Positions 6,311 through 10,997 of a stretch of 10,997 nucleotides of DNA are shown one piece after another. Each line of letters begins with the position of its first letter. Position 1 is the first letter of the stretch. This stretch comes from Pseudomonadota bacterium. Lineage in GTDB: Bacteria > Pseudomonadota > Alphaproteobacteria > Rhizobiales > Devosiaceae. Location of the stretch: assembly GCA_023436745.1 (NCBI GenBank), contig JAEZHZ010000376.1:1-10997 (forward strand), read 5' to 3'. The position numbers and the translations under genes are program-made. The notes under the pieces were generated by a model. That model was not told where the DNA came from. It searched no databases and saw nothing but the letters and a program-made list of their open reading frames with translations.

Positions 6311-7264
6311 CTAGAACTTGCCGGTAAGCTCCAGCATGGCGCCGTAGCGGAACAGCGAGGCATGGGTAGAGGGTATCGTCTGGGCGGGGAAGGCCGTGCC
6401 CCCGACGGTGCCGTTGAACACCGCGTTCAGCTCGCCCTGGAGATACCAGGCACGGCCGCCGGCACGGATGGTCAGGTTCTCGGTGGGATGGTACCCGACC
6501 ATGGCCTCGGTCATGATGCCGTAGCCGCGGCCCGTGAGCGTGGTGGGAGCATTCTCGTAGACGCCCGGCACGATGGGATTGGGAGCACTGCCGCCAAGCT
6601 GCCCCGAGACATGGGCATAGGGCACCGCCGCCACTTCGGCCTGGACGTCGAACTTGTCGAACTCCGCCGTGCCGCGTACGCCGAGGCGCAGGGCGTGGAT
6701 ATCGAAATTGTCGCGCGCTTCGGTGAAGGTCAGCGGCGCGCCGGTGGCAGGATCGAAGGTAGCGCCAACCTGGCCGGTGCCGATATCCGGCGCGTCCTTC
6801 CAGTAGGTGTAGCCGAGGAAGGCACCGCCCGCAGCGCCCTCATCCATCTGCCCGAACGGCATCCAGCCATAGTCGACGCCGGCATAGCCGATGTGCGAGC
6901 GATTGCCGATGGCGCCGCTGCCGGCCGGTGAGATCGAGTAGGTGCCCGTGGTGCCGACGCCGTAGCCGGCCCAGCCCTTGAGATACGTGTCGGTGTAGAG
7001 ATCGTCGATGCGGCCGTGAAGCTCGAGAAGATGCGTCTGGTCGCGGACCGTGAGGTCGACGCTGCCGAGTGCCGCATCGGTGAAACCCGCGTCCTGCCCG
7101 CCCCAGGCGTACCAGTAGCGCGCACCAACTTCGAACCGGACGAGACTCTCGTCGGTGAAGCCGAATTCCTGAGGATAGGCGGGGCGGAGCAGATAGTCCG
7201 CAGCAAGCGACGGGCTCGCCGCAAGCAGAGCCAGCAGAGCTGAGGCACAGGTCACTCGGCACAT
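6311..7264 (-). CDS. Outer-membrane beta-barrel protein, family not recognised
   Basis: A 317-residue exported protein. Residues 1-21 are a signal peptide with cleavage around SLA-ADY. The mature part shows alternating aromatic/hydrophobic strands with Gly, Tyr and Trp (such as FEVGARYWYAWG, GYGIMTEAMVGYHP and NLTIRAGGRAWYL) and ends in LELTGKF. A terminal phenylalanine is the usual signal for the BAM outer-membrane assembly machinery. This supports a monomeric barrel of perhaps 12 or more strands, but the substrate or role is unknown. It does not resemble the rhizobial porin or Omp25/31 families closely enough for me to name it. I chose the ATG at 7264 because GGAGGA (7273-7278) lies eight bases upstream; a GTG at 7285 would place that site inside the gene. 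It could be read through into nadE-gltX (111-bp gap), though a functional link is not evident. Confidence 0.78.
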   Translation of the reverse strand: MCRVTCASALLALLAASPSLAADYLLRPAYPQEFGFTDESLVRFEVGARYWYAWGGQDAGFTDAALGSVDLTVRDQTHLLELHGRIDDLYTDTYLKGWAGYGVGTTGTYSISPAGSGAIGNRSHIGYAGVDYGWMPFGQMDEGAAGGAFLGYTYWKDAPDIGTGQVGATFDPATGAPLTFTEARDNFDIHALRLGVRGTAEFDKFDVQAEVAAVPYAHVSGQLGGSAPNPIVPGVYENAPTTLTGRGYGIMTEAMVGYHPTENLTIRAGGRAWYLQGELNAVFNGTVGGTAFPAQTIPSTHASLFRYGAMLELTGKF

Positions 7265-7272
7265 CACGGCAT

Positions 7273-7278
7273 TCCTCC
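7273..7278 (-). promoter_or_regulatory. Strong ribosome binding site for the outer-membrane protein gene
   Basis: GGAGGA on the minus strand lies eight bases before the ATG at 7264. It is the strongest Shine-Dalgarno in the window and decides between the in-frame ATG at 7264 and GTG at 7285. It also suggests high expression, common for outer-membrane proteins. Confidence 0.7.
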
Positions 7279-7426
7279 GGCACACACTACCGATCTGTTT
7301 ATCCGGTATTAGGGTTAATGTTGTGCTAAGTGACTTGCCTGCCCGGGATATTGGGGATTTGGTAAGGCGCCGCGAGCAGAGTTGAGGTCACAAGGGCGAG
7401 AAACGCCTTTACGACCGGCAACCCGC

Positions 7427-7438
7427 CCTCACGTGAGG
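7427..7438. repeat. 12-bp perfect palindrome upstream of the response regulator
   Basis: CCTCACGTGAGG is a perfect palindrome in the 216-bp divergent gap between the outer-membrane protein and response-regulator genes, 42 bases before the regulator's ATG. It could be an operator for a dimeric transcription factor. A few such palindromes are expected by chance in 11 kb. I found no confident -35/-10 pair for either flanking gene in this gap. Confidence 0.25.
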
Positions 7439-7480
7439 AGTTGGTGCCAAACAGCCAGAAGGCAATGGGACGGGTTGTAT

Positions 7481-7903
7481 ATGGCTTGCCGCATATTAGT
7501 GGTCGAAGACGAAATCTTCGTGGCTACCGAAATCGAGAGCGTGGTGAGCGAGATGGGCCACCACCCGGTCGGTATTGCCGCGGACATGGCATCGGCCATG
7601 GTGCTCGCACCGCGAGCCGACATCGCGCTCGTCGACCTCAATCTTCAGGACGGGCCCACCGGCAAGGTGATCGGCGAGGCGCTTGCACGTGACTTCAACG
7701 TCACTGTGCTGTTCATGACGGCCAACCCGCAGCAACTTGGCAACGGGGTCGCCGGCACGCTCGGCGTACTGCCCAAGCCGGTGACAGAGAACGACCTGCG
7801 CGCGGCGGTCAACTTCGCCATTTCGCGCCACCGGCGCACCGAGCAGCACGAGCCGCCCCGGCGCATGCGCCTGTTCGGCGGCTACGAGGGCTCGCTCGCC
7901 TGA
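7481..7903 (+). CDS. Single-domain response regulator (CheY-like receiver)
   Basis: A 140-residue protein made of one receiver domain and no DNA-binding or enzymatic output domain. All receiver residues are present: acidic pocket D10/E11 in VVEDE, phospho-acceptor D52 in ALVDLNLQDG, T80 in FMTAN and K99 in LPKPV. About 25 basic residues follow the last helix. Stand-alone receivers act by protein contact, as phosphate sinks or as intermediates in phosphorelays. It converges on the HWE kinase gene with only one base between the stop codons, so the kinase is the obvious candidate partner; this is inference. The ATG at 7481 starts exactly at the receiver fold. Its Shine-Dalgarno is weak (GGGACGGG, ending about five bases before the ATG). 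The frame is open upstream, but that part looks non-coding. It lacks the FATGUY motif (PFxFATGY) of the stress-linked receivers SdrG and MrrA. Confidence 0.85.
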   Translation: MACRILVVEDEIFVATEIESVVSEMGHHPVGIAADMASAMVLAPRADIALVDLNLQDGPTGKVIGEALARDFNVTVLFMTANPQQLGNGVAGTLGVLPKPVTENDLRAAVNFAISRHRRTEQHEPPRRMRLFGGYEGSLA

Positions 7904-7904
7904 G

Positions 7905-9830
7905 CTATTGCGCCGGCTCCTCGGCCAGCTCACCGCGCAGCCGGGCGGATCGGCGCAGCATGTCGAGAGGCAGGCCGATCTCGACGCGCAGCCCGTCGGC
8001 CTCCCAGATCCGCTCTATGTTTCCGCGCAGCTGCCCCTCGACGCTGAGGGTCACGAGGCGGGTGCCGAAGCCCTGCTGGCGCGGCGGCTCCTCGACGGCA
8101 GCGTCGCAGATTTCCTTCCACGACAGGTGATAGCGGTCGCTGTCGACATGGCCACTGACCACCACCCTGCCCTCGCCTGACGTGCCAAGCGCGCCATATT
8201 TGGCAGCGTTGGTGCCGAGCTCGTGGAACAGCAACGCCAGGGGCGTGGCCACACCATCATCGATGGGCATGTCGTCGCCGAGGAACTCCAGCGGCAGGCT
8301 GTCACCGCGCCGATAGGGCCGCAGCAACCGCTCGATGAGCCCGCGCACCGTCGCCTCCGGGACCGGGCCGTCGGAGACCGGGCGCGGCCGTATGAAGTCA
8401 TGCGCCTCGCCGAGCGCGAAGATGCGCTCGCGCAGTTCGTCGGCAAACGGCTTCACGTCAGGGCGGCCGCGCGCCGACAGGCTCACAATGCCGATCAGCA
8501 CGGCGAAGATGTTCTTGATGCGGTGGCTCAGTTCCTGCGCCACCAGTTCCCGCTCCTCGGCGATGAGGCGTGAATCGTGGATGTCGGTGCAGGTGCCGAA
8601 CCAGCGCACGATGCTCCCGTCCGGGTCCCGGATCGGCATGGCGAGGCCCAGGGTCCAGCGATAGACGCCGGTGTGGTGCCGCAGGCGGTATTCGATCTGG
8701 TAGGGCTCGCCCGTTTCGAGCGAGTGACGCCAGGTTGCCCAGGCCCGCTCCTGATCTTCCGGATGGAACATGTTGTTCCAGCCTTCGCCTTCGGTGGATC
8801 CCACCGGTGCGCCGGTAAACTCGTACCAGCGGGCGTTGTAGTAGTCGTGATAGCCGTCGGCGCGGGTCGACCACACCATCTGCGGCATGGCCTCCGTCAG
8901 GGTCCGGAAGCGCAGCTCGCTCTGTGCCAGCGCCTCGGCGGCCCGGCGCTGTTCGCTGACGTCGACCAGCAGCCCGGGAAAGCGCTCGGCCCGGCCGCTC
9001 GGGCCAAGCCGGGGCCTGCCGGACGCCACCACCCAGCGCAAGACCCCGTCGGCGCCGGTGACGCGATATTCCGACCGGAAGTCGCCGCCATGCTGCAAGA
9101 CGTGCTCAATTTCTGCCCGGACGCGCTCGAGGTCCTCAGGATGGATGGCATCGAGGAAGCGCTCGATTGGCACGCCGAAGCCGGCACGCAGCGGATCGAT
9201 GTTGTAGAGGCGCGCCGTGCGGTCGTCCGCGGCGATGAGGTTCTCGGTGACGTTCCAGTCCCACGTGCCGACGAGGTCGGAGCCCGAGAGCGCCAGTGAC
9301 AGGCGCTCCTCGCTCCGGATCAGTGCCTGCTCCGCCAGGATGCGGTCGGTGATCTCGTGGACGATGCACAAGGTCCCGAGGGAAGTGCCGGTTTCGTCAA
9401 GAACCGGGCTGTAGTGGATGTCCAGCCACACCGGTTCGGGCTGCCCGTGCCGGTTCAGCAGCAGTTCCTGTCGCCGCAGGGTCAGCGCGTCCCCGGCAAG
9501 GCCAAGCTCGAGCTTGTGGCGGTTGAACTCGGCCACCTCGGGCCAGGCTTCTGCATAGGGCTTGCCGAAGATCTCGGGGTGCCGGGCGCCGGCGAACTCA
9601 GCATAGGGATGGTTGTAGAGGAGAATGCCCTGCTCCCCGACCATCATGGTCATGGGGGTCGAGGCCGTCATCATCAGCCTCACGGCGCCCTTCAGGCTTT
9701 CCGGCCACGAAGTGATGGGACCCAGCGGGGTGCTGGACCAATCGTGTTCGTTCAGGAGTTTCAGTGTGATGTCGGCTTCAAGCCGCTGGCGTTGCTGGGG
9801 TGACGCAGAAGAGAACAGGGATGTCGGCAT
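7905..9830 (-). CDS. HWE-family sensor histidine kinase with three PAS domains, cytoplasmic
   Basis: A 641-residue protein without membrane segments or signal peptide. Three PAS modules lie at about 30-165 (DWSSTPLGPITSWPESL is a typical start for this type), 172-295 and 303-420; the last two end in PAC-like motifs (LVDVSEQ, CTDIHDS). The H-box ELSHRIKN places the phospho-acceptor at H436. The N-box FHELGTNAAKYGALG (N541) and SWKE (W571, E573) provide the His and WxE that define the HWE family, followed by GFGTRLV of the ATP-binding domain. Such kinases autophosphorylate and phosphorylate receiver proteins, and members of the HWE/HisKA_2 class often feed the PhyR general stress pathway or sense light; no LOV cysteine motif (NCRFLQ) or photoreceptor domain is seen. 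The ATG at 9830 has AAGG five bases upstream; TTG codons further up lie at or before the predicted transcription start. It is preceded by an EcfG-type promoter and faces the receiver gene tail-to-tail. Confidence 0.92.
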   Translation of the reverse strand: MPTSLFSSASPQQRQRLEADITLKLLNEHDWSSTPLGPITSWPESLKGAVRLMMTASTPMTMMVGEQGILLYNHPYAEFAGARHPEIFGKPYAEAWPEVAEFNRHKLELGLAGDALTLRRQELLLNRHGQPEPVWLDIHYSPVLDETGTSLGTLCIVHEITDRILAEQALIRSEERLSLALSGSDLVGTWDWNVTENLIAADDRTARLYNIDPLRAGFGVPIERFLDAIHPEDLERVRAEIEHVLQHGGDFRSEYRVTGADGVLRWVVASGRPRLGPSGRAERFPGLLVDVSEQRRAAEALAQSELRFRTLTEAMPQMVWSTRADGYHDYYNARWYEFTGAPVGSTEGEGWNNMFHPEDQERAWATWRHSLETGEPYQIEYRLRHHTGVYRWTLGLAMPIRDPDGSIVRWFGTCTDIHDSRLIAEERELVAQELSHRIKNIFAVLIGIVSLSARGRPDVKPFADELRERIFALGEAHDFIRPRPVSDGPVPEATVRGLIERLLRPYRRGDSLPLEFLGDDMPIDDGVATPLALLFHELGTNAAKYGALGTSGEGRVVVSGHVDSDRYHLSWKEICDAAVEEPPRQQGFGTRLVTLSVEGQLRGNIERIWEADGLRVEIGLPLDMLRRSARLRGELAEEPAQ

Positions 9831-9885
9831 CTGGGCCTTTTCTTGGGAGCACGCCAAGGGCGCAGTGCACCCCAATGGCACCTCC

Positions 9886-9911
9886 AACGCGCGACCCCGT
9901 TCTGCGGTTCC
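9886..9911 (-). promoter_or_regulatory. EcfG-type (general stress response) promoter upstream of the HWE kinase
   Basis: On the minus strand GGAAC (9907-9911) is followed after exactly 17 bases by CGTT (9886-9889). GGAAC-N16-17-CGTT is the established consensus for EcfG/RpoE2/SigT sigma factors of the alphaproteobacterial general stress response. The element lies wholly in the 95-bp gap between the DAHP synthase stop and the kinase ATG, correctly oriented, with transcription expected to start near 9880 and a leader of about 50 bases. Scanning by eye for other GGAAC sites on both strands, I found none in the window with a correctly spaced CGTT. The leader also contains a small CTTGG/CCAAG inverted repeat (9842-9858). 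Confidence 0.65.
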
Positions 9912-9925
9912 ATATTACCCGCGAT

Positions 9926-10997
9926 TTACTCGCCGGCCACCGCCGCACGGGTGTAGGGCCGCTGCGCATGGACCTGCTCGGCCACCAGGAACGCCAGTTC
10001 GAGCGCCTGGGAAGCGTTGAGGCGCGGGTCGCAATAGGTGTTGTAGCGATCCGACAGCGTTGCCTCGGTCACGGCCGACAGGCCACCTACGCACTCGGTG
10101 ACGTCGTCACCGGTCATCTCGATATGCACGCCGCCGGCGTAGGTCCCCATCTCGCGGTGAATGTCGAAGAACGACTTCACCTCGGAGAGGACGCGCTCGA
10201 ACGGACGGGTCTTGAAGCCGGTCGAGGCCTTGATGGTGTTGCCGTGCATCGGGTCCGAGCACCACACGACGGTGCGGCCGGCGCGCTGCACCGTCTCGAT
10301 CAGTCGCGGCAGGTGGGCGGCGATCTTGTCCGAGCCGAACCGGCTGATCAGGGTGATGCGGCCAGCCTCGTCCGTGGGGTTCAGCCGGTCCAGCAGACGC
10401 AGCAGATCCTCGTTGGTGAGGGTCGGCCCGCACTTGATGCCGATAGGATTGTTGATGCCGGCGAAATACTCGACATGGCCACCATCGGGCTGGCGGGTGC
10501 GGTCGCCGATCCACAGCATGTGGCCGGACGTGGCGTACCAGTCGTTGGTGATGGAATCCCGGCGGGTGAGCGCCTCTTCGTAGCCCAGCAGCAGCGCTTC
10601 GTGGCTGGTGTAGAAGCTGGTTTGCTTGAGCGCAGGCGTGTTCTCGGGGTTTAGGCCAAGAGCGGCCATGAAGTTGATGGCATCATCGATCTTGCGAGCC
10701 ACCTCCTCGAACCGGACGTTCCAGTTGGACCCCTTCATGAAGCCCATGGTCCATTCGTGGATGCGGGTCAGCTCGGCATAGCCACCCATGGAGAAGGCGC
10801 GCAGCAGATTGAGCGTGGCGGCCGACTGGCGATAGGCCTGCAGCATGCGGTCCGGATCGGGCGTGCGGGACGCCTCGGTGAACGCGATGTCGTTGATGAT
10901 GTCACCGCGATAGCTCGGCAGTTCCACACCGTCGATGGTTTCGGTATCGGCCGAACGCGGCTTGGCGAACTGACCGGCAACACGACCGACCTTGACC
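9926..10997 (-). CDS. aroG: Class II 3-deoxy-D-arabino-heptulosonate 7-phosphate (DAHP) synthase, N-terminus off the right edge
   Basis: The frame is open to the window edge and gives the last 356 residues of a plant-type (class II) DAHP synthase, usually about 455-480 residues, so roughly 100 N-terminal residues are missing. The enzyme condenses phosphoenolpyruvate with erythrose 4-phosphate, the first step of the shikimate pathway to aromatic amino acids. Visible signatures are VGRVAGQFAKPRSADTE near the edge, GIKCGPTLT, WCSDPMHGNT (metal-binding His), GGVHIEMTGDDVTEC (metal-binding Glu) and CDPRLNASQALELAF (metal-binding Asp). The fourth metal ligand, a cysteine, lies in the missing part. 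The gene ends with TAA at 9926. No clear terminator separates it from the kinase gene on the same strand 95 bp downstream, so some read-through is possible. Symbol usage varies (aroF, aroG, aroH) for class II enzymes. Confidence 0.95.
   Translation of the reverse strand, partial: VKVGRVAGQFAKPRSADTETIDGVELPSYRGDIINDIAFTEASRTPDPDRMLQAYRQSAATLNLLRAFSMGGYAELTRIHEWTMGFMKGSNWNVRFEEVARKIDDAINFMAALGLNPENTPALKQTSFYTSHEALLLGYEEALTRRDSITNDWYATSGHMLWIGDRTRQPDGGHVEYFAGINNPIGIKCGPTLTNEDLLRLLDRLNPTDEAGRITLISRFGSDKIAAHLPRLIETVQRAGRTVVWCSDPMHGNTIKASTGFKTRPFERVLSEVKSFFDIHREMGTYAGGVHIEMTGDDVTECVGGLSAVTEATLSDRYNTYCDPRLNASQALELAFLVAEQVHAQRPYTRAAVAGE

Noticed and set aside
4880..6931. Long plus-strand open frame (683 codons) opposite nadE and the outer-membrane protein gene
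   Set aside because: It is antisense to nadE, whose catalytic motifs are complete, and spans two real genes. Its composition (rich in His, Gly, Ala, Asp, Val) is typical of a mirror frame in GC-rich DNA, and no domain is visible.
7382..7480. N-terminal extension of the response regulator
   Set aside because: The receiver fold begins at the ATG at 7481; the extension is basic, low in structure and not typical of receivers.
1..10997. tRNA, rRNA, CRISPR, insertion sequence, prophage or toxin-antitoxin elements
   Set aside because: I looked for cloverleaf-like sequences, regular repeats, transposase motifs and terminal inverted repeats and saw none that hold up.

Overview
The window is dense, GC-rich alphaproteobacterial chromosome, most likely Hyphomicrobiales (Rhizobiales). 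Evidence: a class II DAHP synthase, a DUF2865 protein, an HWE-type histidine kinase, and a glutamyl-tRNA synthetase paralogue overlapping nadE. The genus cannot be fixed from sequence alone. No tRNA, rRNA, CRISPR, insertion sequence or phage gene was seen. This looks like core chromosome, not an island.

Layout. 1-105 (-): first 35 codons of cysS. 106-386: non-coding, with two hairpins that probably end the cytochrome transcript and the cysS leader. 387-839 (-): exported cytochrome c'. 988-1992 (-): fumarylacetoacetate hydrolase-family enzyme. 2120-3262 (+): secreted DUF2865 protein, divergent from the hydrolase and overlapping the end of gltX tail-to-tail by 56 bp. 3207-4535 (-): glutamyl-tRNA synthetase. 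4532-6199 (-): glutamine-dependent NAD+ synthetase, joined to gltX by an ATGA overlap. 6311-7264 (-): outer-membrane beta-barrel protein of unrecognised family. 7481-7903 (+): single-domain response regulator. 7905-9830 (-): soluble HWE histidine kinase with three PAS domains, tail-to-tail with the regulator and one base away. 9926 to the right edge (-): class II DAHP synthase lacking its N-terminus.

Functions. nadE and gltX form a translationally coupled pair linking NAD+ synthesis and Glu-tRNA formation; both enzymes use ATP and handle glutamine or glutamate. DAHP synthase starts the shikimate pathway. The kinase and receiver are a plausible two-component pair. The kinase gene has an intergenic GGAAC-N17-CGTT element directly upstream, which is the consensus of EcfG-type general-stress sigma factors. 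This suggests stress-induced expression of a sensor from the kinase class that often feeds the PhyR/NepR/EcfG pathway. It is the most interesting signal in the window. I see no clear undescribed system; the remaining observations are modest.
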